From positions 1 through 64,000 of the forward strand of contig JASAMV010007064.1 in NCBI GenBank assembly GCA_030248065.1: 64,000 bases of DNA, read 5' to 3'. Origin of the DNA: Rhynchonema sp. JSB1_4 (lineage: Eukaryota; Nematoda; Chromadorea; Monhysterida; Xyalidae). The translations under genes were made by a program, and so were the position numbers. Shown here piece by piece: positions 24,314-36,453 of the stretch. The first letter of the stretch is position 1. Every line of letters starts with the position of its first letter. The notes under the pieces are model-generated. The model searched no databases and was not told where the DNA came from. It worked only from the letters and a program-made list of their open reading frames with translations.

Positions 24314-26247
24314 CTAGACATCCGCCAGCGGAGTGTTCGAAATTTTCACTCCCTTGGCCGGTCCGCGCCATCCGCACCATTGACTGAAGTACTTCAACAC
24401 ACAATAGTCGGATGTCCAATCAATCAATGTGAAACGGTGATGATTCAGAGGGGGCAGAATTGAGATTGGCACGTAGCGCGAGCGCATCAACAACGTTTTG
24501 ACGATACGCGAGAATGAGTATGGATTCTGGCCGTAGTTCTGTAATGAAAGTCGGAGCATTGTTAAAGTGATGAGAAAGAGAGTCAACCCGTTCGGACCTA
24601 AAACTCATTCGGAAACGGACTGCGTGAGTCTGTATACTGCAGACTCTGCACAACGAAGCTGACCAGCTAACTGGGAGTGAATTATACTTGGGGCTGGATT
24701 TCCGGGCCCGAAAAAAGTTGCGATCGTGTCAAAAAAGCAAGCCTAAATCAATGTGACACTGTTTTCGGGTCAACTCAACCCTACAAGCTCGACCATGAAA
24801 GAGTGAGTGTTACATAATTTGTACCTCGAGCGGTCCATGCACTTCAACATTGATGTGACAAATGGTCAAATTGTGAGCAGCGATTGGTCCATTTCTTGTC
24901 AATTGAGGCAGAATACCGTATTCAGCACCCTCGACGTCCAAGAACAGGTAGTCGACGGTTGAGGCATTGACTTTGTTGAGCAAATAGTCAGTGAGCGTTA
25001 TGGAATCGACCTAAATGAAGGACAAAGTTGAATTGTTTACATGGTTCCCTGAATATTCAGGCTCAAAATTGTTTAAAATTATGGTTCTGGTTCGGGGCGT
25101 GCACAAACTTCCTGCCAGGTGTAACCGTCATCCAGCAGGACGCTCGCGTTGAAAACACCTGAAACATTTTGTTGCTTAAAGATGACTTTTGTGGAAATTA
25201 AAAAAACACCACGCTCAAGAAACACGTTAACGTTTCCATAGAAAAAATATCCTCAGATGGCGAAATAACGTAATTTGCAAAAACGAACAATCCAATAGCC
25301 CTCAATATACCCGTTTTATCCGAAATGGCCACATTATCGTACTGCCCGATCTGTTTGAACACCTCGCCAGCGCTTTTGATCGGATCGGCACCGAACATTG
25401 AACAACGAGAGGGCAGCGCTTTGAGCAGTTGTCGTTCGGCGGTGATGTCGCGGCCAATGCCCGCCGTCACCGACGTACACGGGGCGTGCGTGAAGGGGGC
25501 TCGGGGCATGTTGACGATCTTGACGTCGTCCTGGAGGATACTGTATGTAGCCGGACCAGTTTTGCACTATTGAGCGTGAGAACGAATGAATGAGTAATTT
25601 AACGATGAGATGTATGTACTGATGTTTCATCATTTGCGTGAAATTTTGATCTTTGTCTTCTATCGTTTAACAGGATTTGCCACACTGCCTCCGGGCATGT
25701 CCATTGACCTGGAACTTACCACAATTGACAAACACAAGAGGAGGTACCCACCTACCTTATTGACCAAATATCGTGACCCGAGCATGGCCCTGATGAGATT
25801 CATGCCACAGTCACCCGCGATCTCGTGCAAATGCGACCAGAGATTCTGCGCGCGTGTCCTTATTATAGTGTTAATGAAACATCGGCGATATTTGGCCACA
25901 ATGTCGAACCAATACGGACACAGTGTCAGATTCTTAATCATCGGCTCGTTGTCGTGCGCTCCCTGATTTTCAAGGAGACCCGTGTTCGGATCTGCGGCGG
26001 GCGGATCGAACAGGTCGTGGTCTGGGTCGGGAATGGCGCTCGAGTCCAGCATCACGGTTTCGACGATTTGGGAGATTCGATTCAGATTCAAGACAGGGCC
26101 CGGCTGTTTTGGCAAAGTGCCATAAGTGACTGCCATTGCGCTCATGCTCAATTGGTACAACATTGAACCGAGGATCATTGAGAATAGAAGCACCAGAGTG
26201 AGCAGGGGTCGATCCGACATGCCACTGACTGGCATTAGGCGCGGCAT
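24314..26247 (-). CDS. FkbM-family methyltransferase, type II membrane protein
   Basis: A single-pass membrane protein with an FkbM-type (Methyltransf_21) SAM-dependent methyltransferase domain; the substrate in animals is not established. Five exons on the minus strand: 26247-25756, 25566-25311, 25158-25109, 25010-24825, 24538-24314; 402 residues. A short basic N-terminus and TM anchor (residues about 16-36, LLTLVLLFSMILGSMLYQLS) precede a variable stem and Cys-containing region (LCPYWFDIVAKYRRCF). The catalytic fold follows, with TAGIGRDITAERQLL, GADPIKSAGEVFKQIG, GVFNASVLLDDGY, and the diagnostic VDYLFLDVEGAEYGILPQL, then CHINVEVHGP. All exon phases agree. The gene is convergent with the SLC22 gene. 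Nematode genomes carry large sets of such proteins, which supports the organism guess. Family call is firm, biological role unknown. Confidence 0.88.
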
Positions 26248-29145
26248 AGTTGAGTGGATGTGCGCTTGATAATTCAGGGCATTTTGAATTGTTGGAAATT
26301 TGTAGCTGGCTTTGAAAAATAGGCTAAAATATAAAGCCTGACGTAAAATTTCGAGTCCCTGTACACTTGCTTCGCGAGCGTTACATTAGTTTGAAAAGCA
26401 CGATGAAATCTGTACTATTCAGAAGTCGGCTGACGGTTTTCAACGTGATTTGTCGTTCGATCGTTAAGAAACGCGCAAACAAAGAACTGATTTATTGGCA
26501 ACCGTTCGAGATTGGGACAAAGTATATAGTGTGCTTAATGTGCATAACGCAGAAATGTGGAAGAAAAAACCCGTCGCGCGCGAATTTTGAAACAGATCCT
26601 GCTCAAAACTTTAACCAAAGCATCCCGCCCGACCACAAAGCAAAAGAAAAATCCAAAAAAAGTACAACACGCACGTACCAAACATAAAAAATGAATGATT
26701 GAAAACTACCCGATTCGATTAATGTTCACTGATAACATGCGCGAGATTTTTTATGAAAATAAAAAATAAACCATAATAGTACTTTCAATGAATGTCTGCG
26801 AATGAAACCGAAAGTGGGTAGTGAGCGCGAAAAAAATCACGGTCTGGTTAATTAGGTATGTACAACATCCTATTATTGTTTGCGCGCTGGAATTTTCGAA
26901 AACCTTGTGATTGTGATTATCCACAGAAAAAATGCAGCGTGAGTTTTATTTTTCTGCCAAACACGATATACTTTCGGCCGATTTGAAACTACCAACCGAT
27001 TGTCAGTGTAATAATCGAAAAATAAAATATTGTTACATACTGCGCATAATTCCAGAAGCAAAAAGGGTGTTTGAACTTCACTAGGGTCGTATTTGAATGA
27101 AATTTGCATAATACAAGAAAAAGCAACAAAGATTTTTTAGAAAAAATTCGATTGGAATTTTTTTGTCAAGAGCTAAAGTATACGGTGATATGTGCGGTCA
27201 CTGTTTTTTGTTGTTTGCAAAATAATGTTGCAAATAAATTCAAAAAACAAAAGGTATTAACAGCAACCGGAAGTTTAAACTCATAGCGACAAAGGGAACT
27301 AAATTTTTGTGACGTTTTTGACGGATGGACTCGAAACTCAACTGCCCTAGTTTTCGGTTTCAACGTGCACGCGCTACATGCATGCAAATGCAACTCATGT
27401 GCATGCGCGTCGCCTAAAACTCACCCGATTCGAAATTAGTAACGCACTTTAGTAGTTATGCTCGTCCAAAACACGAGTTTGACCGACTTTGGCGTTATGT
27501 ATCCTCAATTTTGTTGCCTGCCTGTGAAACAGGGAACGAATTTTGTTCATGCACATCTCACATATTCGGGGTGTGTGAATCCGTCATAGATTAGGCTGCG
27601 AGATCACTCAAGCGACCCGAAACCCTCGTACTTCATAAAGGTGATCATGTTCATGGACTTTAAATTATTGATAATTTGTCATAATAAACCAACAAAATAT
27701 TGATGTGATTTGTCCCTGCTTGAAATGCGGACCGGAACAGAAAAGCACATTCAGGATTTTCCGCTCTGATTATCATGCGTCACCAAGACCAACATAACGT
27801 CTTTCTCTCTTGACTCCTTATTTTCCTTGATGTTGAACACTTTGCAAATCTGTCATTGTTCTGGCCGGACTTTAACTGGAGTCATAATGTCGGTTCTTCG
27901 CACAGTGAAGCAATCTCCACTTAAATGTGCCACACGACGATAACGAAAGCAGCAAAGCATCGCGCGCACAGCTCAGTTCCTTGACAGATCAGACATTAGC
28001 AATGATTTTGAGGCTGATGTAAAAATGAACTCAGTAAAAATGGTCTACAATGTGGCGACACTGGTCTGCACGGCATGCATATAATCTACAATTTTGGGTC
28101 ATTTCACTCGTTCAAACAGGGCCGCAGATCGAAATCGAGAATTCGTAGGTCATGCAGTTGTCATTGGGCATGCGTGCGCGGTTTCGATATTTTTACAATA
28201 TCTGTATGCAATATCATAATGCGTATAAAATATGTATATAGTATGCATTAAGTGATCGAGATTATTCCAGGTTCATATAAATTCGTGTGTGCACACTTTA
28301 ATTGTAAAATCACTGTAACAGCATTACATAAATTGCCAGAAGTCCGTTTAAGTTTCGTTGACAAGTGAAAAAATCCGGAGTCTAACATATGCAAAATCCA
28401 AAAAAAGTAAAAATTCGCTAATTCAGTCACATTAAATTGTTTTCATCTCACTCAGGTTGAGACAGAACACCGCAACACGCAACGCAGGCGAGCCAGGGTC
28501 GAAACCGAGAAACATCGTAAAATTGTGGCCATAAACTTTCTCTCTGTAGCACCCCAATCCCCAAACAGACATTTTAGACTGTCAAATGACAATATAATCG
28601 CATTTTGGCGGCGGTGGTTACTGCGGTCGTCTACAGCGTTCACGCACACGGATGTGTATAGTCTACCTGCATAGAACTCTGAAGTGCCTGATTGCGCAAG
28701 GTGGCCTAGTGATATCCTGACATGCGTTCAGAAATTTGCTATATGTACAATTTTTTTGAATTTGACCTGTAGCGCGCTGCACACTGCACTTCCCACGCGC
28801 TCACCCGCAAGCGATGAAACTTCAGTTGTATTTTTGGCGTTGGAGTATAGTACAAATTCGTGTGGTGCTCTGGTGACTAACGTCGCCTTTGACCGCTTTT
28901 GACGATGTGGTTTCACTGTACAATTTTCTGTATAATTTTATGCATATTCATCCGATTATCAGCATATAATTTATCAGATAAACGTCAAGTGATTACATAA
29001 TAGGATAGAATACTGTGATCTACACATACGTATCATCTATAAAGTATAATCTGTGTTAATGGTATCATCAGTGTAACGAGAACGCGGCACGTGTGAGTTT
29101 TATGCGTAAACCGAAATATTTTACGCACAAAAGTTGCTCTCTTCG

Positions 29146-29221
29146 GCTGGGATTCGAACCCAGGTGCTTTACCTTTCCGGGACATTGCCTCGGACCACTC
29201 GGCTACTGAGGCGGAAAGCAC
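29146..29221 (-). other. Degenerate tRNA-like (tRNA-derived) sequence
   Basis: The minus strand has tRNA A-box and B-box hallmarks: TAGCCGAGTGGTCCGAGGC, with a D-arm, and CTGGGTTCGAATCCCAG, a perfect T-arm. The acceptor stem does not pair, and the anticodon arm is weak with C instead of T at position 33 before a GGA triplet. A Ser tRNA would need a long variable arm, which is missing. I read it as a tRNA pseudogene or SINE head, not a working tRNA. Confidence 0.6.
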
Positions 29222-29237
29222 GGCTTATAGTAATGTG

Positions 29238-29337
29238 GTCAGATCATCTCGTCAAACAAAGTCGTCGAACACATGTAGTTTTCGCGCTCATTTGGGGCTC
29301 ATATGTTCGACGACTTTCCTTGACAAGATGATTTGAC
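29238..29337. repeat. Short hairpin element (MITE-like)
   Basis: 38-base inverted repeats, 33 matching, flank a loop of about 24 bases. The left arm contains AAAGTCGTCGAACA and the right arm its complement TGTTCGACGACTTT, with ATCATCTCGTCAAA against TTGACAAGATGAT outside. No clear target duplication was seen. Confidence 0.7.
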
Positions 29338-29446
29338 GGCAAAACCATTAACCCAAAGCACACGGACGAATCCAAAGTTGGGGGCAAGATTTTGGTGTAT
29401 GAGAATTTCGGTTTATGCGCGAGTTCCCCCGTGATCCATGTACATA

Positions 29447-29720
29447 TTGGTCGCACAATGACTTTATAAGAATTGGTCAAATTTTTTTCCTGAATCGTAA
29501 AGAGGGAAAGTGACAGGGCAATGACGTTGCGTTGCGTGATCGCACACAAAGCATGTAGTAAAGAGAATGTTTCAGACCTGCGGCAACGTGGTTGATCTGC
29601 TAGATTGTTTTCAGCTGAAAATGTTTTGTGAGAATCACTAATAGCACAGTGGTTAAGAGTGACTGAACGTGAAAATCAGGATTGATTTGATGAATTCTTA
29701 TATGGTCATTGTGCGACCAA
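29447..29720. mobile_element. TA-type MITE, copy A
   Basis: Terminal inverted repeats TTGGTCGCACAATGAC and GTCATTGTGCGACCAA (with G/T variation) bound 274 bases. Both sides carry TACATA (29441-29446, 29721-29726), which fits a TA or longer target duplication. A second copy lies at 53276-53539. It has no transposase frame, so it is non-autonomous, of Tc1/mariner-like type by its TA preference. Confidence 0.85.
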
Positions 29721-30778
29721 TACATACTTTCTGTGCACCAGCAACCAAACCTGGGCCGCACGGTTTATTTTAAAAAAAGATTGAAACATTTAGCTTTGGC
29801 TTCAAAACATTTAGAGAAAAAGATTGAAAAACGTTCAAGCATAAGCACACGGATCGGATTATTGCGCACAGAGAAAATGTTGAAATTATTTTTATACTCC
29901 TATTGTTCTTCAAATGAATATATAATCACTTCAGTATACGTCACACATTTCCTGGTGAGCATGAGGTGTTTCACAAAGTCACTGTCTACAATTTGTTTTG
30001 GTGACTTCACACATTTTTGTCAGTAGCGGTGATGAGTCAACCAGGCGTGACCATCACCGAGTGCAAGTTTGCTTCGGAAAATGCTTCGCCTTTCACGGTA
30101 AAAAAACAACACCATTGAGGTTTTATGTGTGTTTTTATATGTGTTATTTTCTGGTATTTTTACACCATAATGTACGCCCAAGATTCGTACACTCAGACAA
30201 AGCGCAATAACCTCAGCATATGGGGGCAATCGCACTGTTTCTTTGCAAGGTTTTGTTCTTGCTTCTGCAGAGAACAGCCATAAATATAGTGATAAATTCG
30301 TGCAATAAATTGGCAAAGTATTTTTGAACAACATAAATGCACATTTTTAGTTAGCAAGGTACAAGACAAGACCCATTTTACGCACATGTGCGCGTGGTTT
30401 GAAGTTTGCGTTTACATGTAACCTGCTGTTTTGCGCAAAACGTCACTTTTTGATGGAAATTGCGAAAATGTAGCATGACGTGCAAAGTGCAAATAACACA
30501 ATGTTTTCGCGTTGCTTTATGTAACGGCGTCATGGGAAAGCACCTCAGTCTTGTAATATGTGTTTGCAGTCAGGTTTTTCACCAGGTTTTCCTTTTTTAT
30601 TAAATGTTGATTTATTAATTGGATTAATGTACATACATTGCGTTTGAATAGCGATCTGGCGCCTAAAACTATGTATATATTCTCATCTTTATTTCAATTC
30701 ATAAACACCTTGCTTTCCGACGAAGTATAGGCCGTGAAATATAATGCAATAAAGCAATGTATAAAACGCGAGTGTGAG

Positions 30779-33700
30779 ATGGCGTGTGGATCAGCTGATG
30801 TTTCATGCGGGGCACGCTGTGAATCAGCCATCAATCGTGGCACGCGTCACGCGTTTGCCTGGTATGGCAGACTGGCTGGCAGATATCCGTGGATTATTAT
30901 CGGGGTGCAAATGGCCGTTTGCGCCGTCTGCTCTGTGGGACTGATCAATAAGACCGATGCCACTGCGGTTGGTTCGGGATTTTATAGTGAACTGTGAAAC
31001 ATCAGTTATCTTGGTGCCCCAGGTGACGTCCATGCAGGAACTCTAGTGTCGCCCGTGCCGAAGTGATATCTGAATATGAGCTTGTTGCGATACATTCTAC
31101 ATCGAAAGTCCGTCAGTCGTGTTTGGACCTTGATGAGTTTTAGTAGGGCGTCACAGGACCTTGTCAGTGTGCGAATGGACCATCTGTTGGTGATGTGGGT
31201 CCCAGGCTTTGTGGGCCCCCGAAACGGCACCAAAGATGAAAAACCTAAAAAAAATTTTTGTGAACATGACGAAATTCATAACTACAGATTATCGACACAT
31301 TCACGGCGGATGACGCGCCGAGTCGCGTGGAGGCTGAGATGATGCAGAATATTTATGATTTGAACTACAACCACACAAATGTGATCGGCAAGCGGAGGGT
31401 GAAACGGACTGCGTCCAGTGCGTATACATTGCTCTTAATAATTACGTTGAAACATCAGCCAGTCTGTCGCATGTGTGCAGCGAGCCGATTTCATCACGTC
31501 GCAATTGTACAAGTTGACTCTCCAAAGAAATATTTTCACCGTCTATTCCAGTTGACACGCACATCGGCAGGAATCATTTGGGTATGATTAAACTGCACGT
31601 GATGGCAAGTGACGGCAGCAATCTGTTAACGCCTGAATGGTTGGACACAACGACGGCATTCATGAATTATGTCAGAAAGGAACTGAAACTGAAAGGTCGG
31701 AGATTGGGATGCAATAGTATGCATATGATAACAGTTGGTGCAGTCGCCCCGAGGATGACCTGGTATATGCATCAAGAATGTCACCCGAAAATTCGACACC
31801 AAAAGTGGACGCACAAAGAAATCTTCAGCCGAACCCACTTCAGGCGCACACGGCAACAACATGTCATATTCGGAAGTCTGTGCGAATCTGTGTGGCGGCA
31901 GCGCCAGGGTCAGGCTGTTCCTCAGAATGTACAGAGTCGAAGCGGGCACCAAATCACCGAATCAATTCAAGGTCGCAAGATTTTGGTTTTTTTAAAGACC
32001 ACTTAGCGCATTTTGAAACATGACTTCCTGTCCGCAGCTGGGCTATCCATTCTTCCAAGTAATGGATCAGCGACTGCAAAACGGCGATTTCCTGTACAGC
32101 GTCAAGCTTGAGAATGAAACAATTACGGAAGCGAAAATGATCGTCTTTGAATTGGGCACTTTCACCGAGTAGGTTTTTGAATTTCTCTTGAATTCATTGT
32201 CTCTTTTTTCAACAAAAATTTTATAACATTTCAGCGACAATCGACGCTGGCACGATTTTGACGTCTGGCGTAATCAGTTTTTCGCCTGGCTGTCGAATGA
32301 CAATCGCGAATACAAGGTACAGTTCTAGAATTTTATCCTGAAAAGGTGCATGTTCATGTTTAATAACGGGGAGCGCATTACATTCCAAAATCCTTTGTGG
32401 CAAAACTCACCCAATGTTCATATTTGTTCGTTTCAGAACATCACAGCCACATTCGTGACCCAGTGGTTTGTGCTACATGCCATGAACGACACTATTCAGT
32501 ACATGATGCCCATGTTGTTCCATTTGGCGCTTGTTATTGGCATCTTCACACTCTTGTCAACGGTCAAGTGAGTTCACACAAACGGCGATAGTGTCATTGC
32601 GTAGCGTGGGAAACATTGGTAGATCAAACCTGATTGTGATTGAGTGGCCTAATCTTTATTCTCCAACGCTGGGTTACTGATGCTGGTGTTCGGCAAGATT
32701 TCTCACCAGTTCCGGAATTTTGACCCATCTTCTTGCGCACACACCCCGTTTTGTAATGCAAAATGAGGTGCGCTGCTTCAATTCAGCAAATGACACTGCG
32801 CAACTCCGTATACCTGCAGTATGTGTGCTCAGCATCCAAACTATAGGTACAGCTGTCCGAGCCAGCCGAATGCTCGGTTTTGATAGTCCCATATCCTCCT
32901 CCGCAGTGATCTGCAAGATCTGATTCTTGGCTGCGCTCTCTCACACACACACACACACCAAGCTCATATTCCGTTCAGATCGACGTGGCAACGCAGTCGT
33001 CCGTTGATCGCATTTCTCGGTCTGTCCGTCCCCTTCATCGGTTCGCTGGCGGCGTTCGGCATCCTTTTCACCGTCGCCGGACTCGAATTCAACGCGATCA
33101 TGACCACACCGTTGTTCCTGGTGTTCTCGGTGGGCGTGGACGATATCTACTTGCTGTTGCACGCCTGGCATCGCAGCAGGAAAATTGTGCTCAAGGAGGT
33201 TCGTCACCATGCATATGTCAATGTTAAATATAATGATGTTTCACAGCAGCGTCGGATATTCTAGCACGACACAGTGGCGCGCGTGGAGCACACAGTGGCT
33301 GATGCTGGACCCTCCATCACCATCACATCTATAACAAACACGGCGGCATTTGCTGTCGGTATGTGGCCTTGCTGCTTCAGGGTAGAGCAATTGTAATATG
33401 AAACATCACCTTGTTAAACATCAGGTCTCACCACATCCACCCCGGCGATGCGTGCATTCTGCGCCGTGACGTCATTGGCCATGGCCATAGGCTGGCTGCT
33501 ACAGTTGACCATCTTTGTGCCCATGATCACCATTGCAGGTTACTTTGTGACCCTACATAAAGTCTCAGTTTTTTTAAACGATGCAAATGCTAAAAAGATA
33601 ATTTTTCTGCAGGAAGATACGAAGCGAAATGTATACTCAAACAAATGGAGAAAGACAAGGGAGACAAAGTTAGAAATGGCAAATTCAGTTTATTTGTTGG

Positions 33701-36453
33701 TGCCGTGCGTCCAACTTGGTGATGATAATGGCTCGCAACGATATTCAGCGACCTTTCAAGCCGACCAGTTAGGGCCCAGTTTTTCAGGTGCGGCCGATTC
33801 AGGCTATGCGTACCTCATTTACATACTTTTGGCTTAGGCTCCAGCCGGGCCTGAATCGGTGAACAACCTGTGCCAAACAAGCCGCCGCACAATAAAGAGC
33901 TGACTCGCTGTAAACCGGGGGAGAAAATATTTTTGACGGACACATTCAACAGTTTCAATCCTACCGTACCCCACGGAAACACATATCCATTCCAGTCAGC
34001 TACCGTCTCCACTGCGCCCGTCCGTTTCTCGTACGCTCGTTGGCATTACAACGCCGTGCGCAAATGTCAATATTTCTGGGACCATTTGCTGGACTGGGCC
34101 AGTGCATTCTACGTCACCAAATGCGCTCAAATCATTGCAGTCATCGTGTTGTTCGTCTACTTTGCACTGTCGAGTTATGGCCTGTCACAGAGCAGGGTGG
34201 GTGCAGAAATTTGGCGAACAGATGATGCCTGATTTTTCAAGGCAACTGAACTGTCAGGTACACATGAACATCAACCGAATGGTCATGCCCAACAATCCCG
34301 TGTATCGACATTTCGAAGTCACCGACAAGTACTATCCCGGTGGCGTGCACTTTCTCGACATCAATGTTTACAACCCGGGTGATCTGAGGTATGTATATAC
34401 ACGCGTTTAGGTTTTCTGACTGTCACTTTCTGCCTGATTTTTCAAGGCAATTAGTTGAACCCTGATTCAGAAAGGAGGAACGTTGGCGCCAGCTGGTCAG
34501 CCTGATGGCCGATATGGAGACAGCGCATCCAAACATGCTGGGTCGGGAGTCGACCATCTGCTTCTTCAAACCATACATGGCGTGAGTCGACCACGCTGAT
34601 GTTTCACACTTTATGGCTATCAGCCACTTGAATGACAACCACCCTGATTTTCAGGTACATCGCCATGATGTCCGGCGGATCTGCATTGGGCGTCGACTAT
34701 ACGGACGAAAAGGACATTCACGGACGGTTCACGTATCGATATCTCGGCTATTTCTTCAAGACGGGCTCCAACAACAACCTCTACCGGACGCAAGTGGTGC
34801 GCATTTACTGTTCTGATCATTTTTTGCCCTGATTTATCAGGGTGACATCAAACGATTCCAGATCCCGGCCGAGAAACAGGCGTGTTCCAAAAACAAACCG
34901 GAATGCATCCAACGTATCCAATGTCGCACCGCTTTCTACCGTACTTACAGTTGGGATACGGACATCGAAGTTATGAACTCGTGGCGACGGGTCGCTGCCA
35001 GGTACCCAGATTTGGAGGTGTACCCGTACTACGAGAGGAACTTCATGTTCGATCAGGTGCGAGTCTGGCTATACAACTGAAAGTTGTCTTCTATTTTTTT
35101 GAGATGTTCAACATGAAAGCTGTAGTGCGCGGAGCCAACTTTGTGCCACACGTTTATGTGCCATGTCCTTGTTATCATTATCACACTCATTGGTTGATCG
35201 GCTAGGAACTTGATTTTTGTATGCATAGTTCTCGGTTTACACTAATGTAACAACTCTTTCTGCCTGACTGACGTTGACCTAAACTTCCCGGTTTGCCCTT
35301 TGTTATCATGCTCATTGGTCGATTAGTTAGAAACTCGGTATATAAATGCTGGTTCGAACCAAACGACGTGTTTTTGACGAAATCCCCGATCCTAACCCTC
35401 AAAGCAAGGCCTAAAACATTCAGGTAGCCACGATCTGGCCGGTCACATCGCGTGCAGTCCTCACCACGTTCATAGTGATGATGCTCGTGTGCTGTTTGTT
35501 CGTGCCTCGTCCGTCGTCGGTGCTCACAGCTGGACTCTGCACGTTCAGTATCAATTTCGGTTCGGTGCTGATTCGTATATATATTTTGGCTATTTTAATA
35601 AAATTTAGTATTCTCTTTTTTTCAATTTTGTGCTTCTTTCATTTGCAGGCGTGTTTGGGTTCATGACTCTGTGGGGTTGTGACCTTGACTTCAGCACGAT
35701 GGCCGCACTGTTGGGCGCAATTGGGTTTTCGGTGGATTACACGGCGCACATCACTTATCATTATTTCAAACATGCCGATTTGGTCAGTTTCTTATTTCAA
35801 AATAAAAAATAAAATGAGACAAATTTCTGAAATTTGCAGGATCCACAAGAACGCATTCGAATGAGCCTGGCCACGGCCGCCTATCCCACCATCCAAGCCG
35901 GAGTATCGACTTTATTGTGCGCTGCCTACATGATGACATTTCCGACGTACTTTCTGCAAATGTTCACCAAGATTATTGTGCTGGTTTGTGTGTTGTTTTA
36001 ATGCAAATTAGAATATTGGTACCGCGCGTACGGGAGTAGAATCCGATTTTTTATACAAACGACTGGCTTCCAGCTTTGATCCGAGCTGACGACAAAATAG
36101 TTCTGAAAAAGAGCCATTAGATTTGTGCATTCATTGCGCCACACGACTTACAGCATTTCCTTGAAACATCAGACCAACCCCCATTTCAGGTGATAATCTT
36201 CGGCCTGCTGCACGGTCTGTGCCTAATGCTCATCATTCTTGCCGCCATATCCACCTACCACGAGCAGTTCGTTGCCTGTCGTACAAGGAAACGACAACAA
36301 CGACGAAGTTCGGACCAGGCGCAGGTCGATATTTCAACTTTGACAAGTCTCGGATTCCCTCAGAGGGAACCAACCGACATGAGGACTGCTGTGTCTGCGT
36401 TCCCTGATTCTGCAAGCGCCAATCCAGTGAATGGTGGTCAGGCGATCGGTTGA
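30779..36453 (+). CDS. Patched-related protein (PTR, SSD/RND-type permease)
   Basis: A 12-helix protein of the patched-related family, relatives of Patched and Dispatched; nematode members act in cuticle moulting, lumen formation and sterol or lipid handling. TM1 is WIIIGVQMAVCAVCSVGLI. An extracellular domain over roughly ten exons includes GYPFFQVMDQRL and FFAWLSNDN. The sterol-sensing block spans 32438-33537 with FLVFSVGVDDIYLLLHAWH and AMRAFCAVTSLAMAIGWLLQ. The second half starts at about 33882 (FYVTKCAQIIAVIVLFVYF) and has MTLWGCDLDFSTMAALLGAI, GFSVDYTAHITYHYF and AYPTIQAGVSTLLCAAYMM. Both RND-type acidic motifs (GVDD, GFSVDY) are present, so proton-driven transport is plausible. Last exons: 35410-35560, 35649-35782, 35840-35982, 36190-36453. 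Exons between 30967 and 31690 are uncertain. AATAAA follows at 36705. The cytosolic tail is polar and Ser/Pro-rich. Stated start: ATG at 30779. Confidence 0.88.
34226..34450 (+). repeat. Repeated intronic hairpin TGCCTGATTTTTCAAGGCAA
   Basis: The identical 20-mer occurs at 34226-34245 and 34431-34450, one in each of two consecutive introns of the patched-related gene, upstream of the acceptors. It can fold on itself (GCCT with AGGC). Related short palindromes overlap other acceptors here: CCTGATTTTCAGG at 34643-34655 and CCTGATTTATCAGG about 34829-34842. Confidence 0.8.

Larger units (their letters stand above)
26248..30778. other. 4.5 kb intergenic region rich in small repeats
   Basis: It separates the divergent methyltransferase and patched-related genes, so both promoters should lie here. 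I find no exon. It holds a degenerate tRNA-like sequence (29146-29221), a hairpin element (29238-29337) and a MITE (29447-29720). The rest is A/T-rich and featureless to me. Confidence 0.6.

Noticed and set aside
29146..29221. A functional serine tRNA on the minus strand
   Set aside because: The acceptor stem does not pair, position 33 is not T, and the long variable arm of serine tRNAs is missing.
31006..31233. Minus-strand frame opposite the patched-related gene
   Set aside because: It lies within the interval joining exon 1 and the next exons of the + strand gene; no family resemblance.
33785..33862. CCGATTCAGGC and GCCTGAATCGG facing each other, as a possible mobile element
   Set aside because: The arms are only 11 bases within one intron and no flanking duplication is visible; kept as a simple local hairpin.
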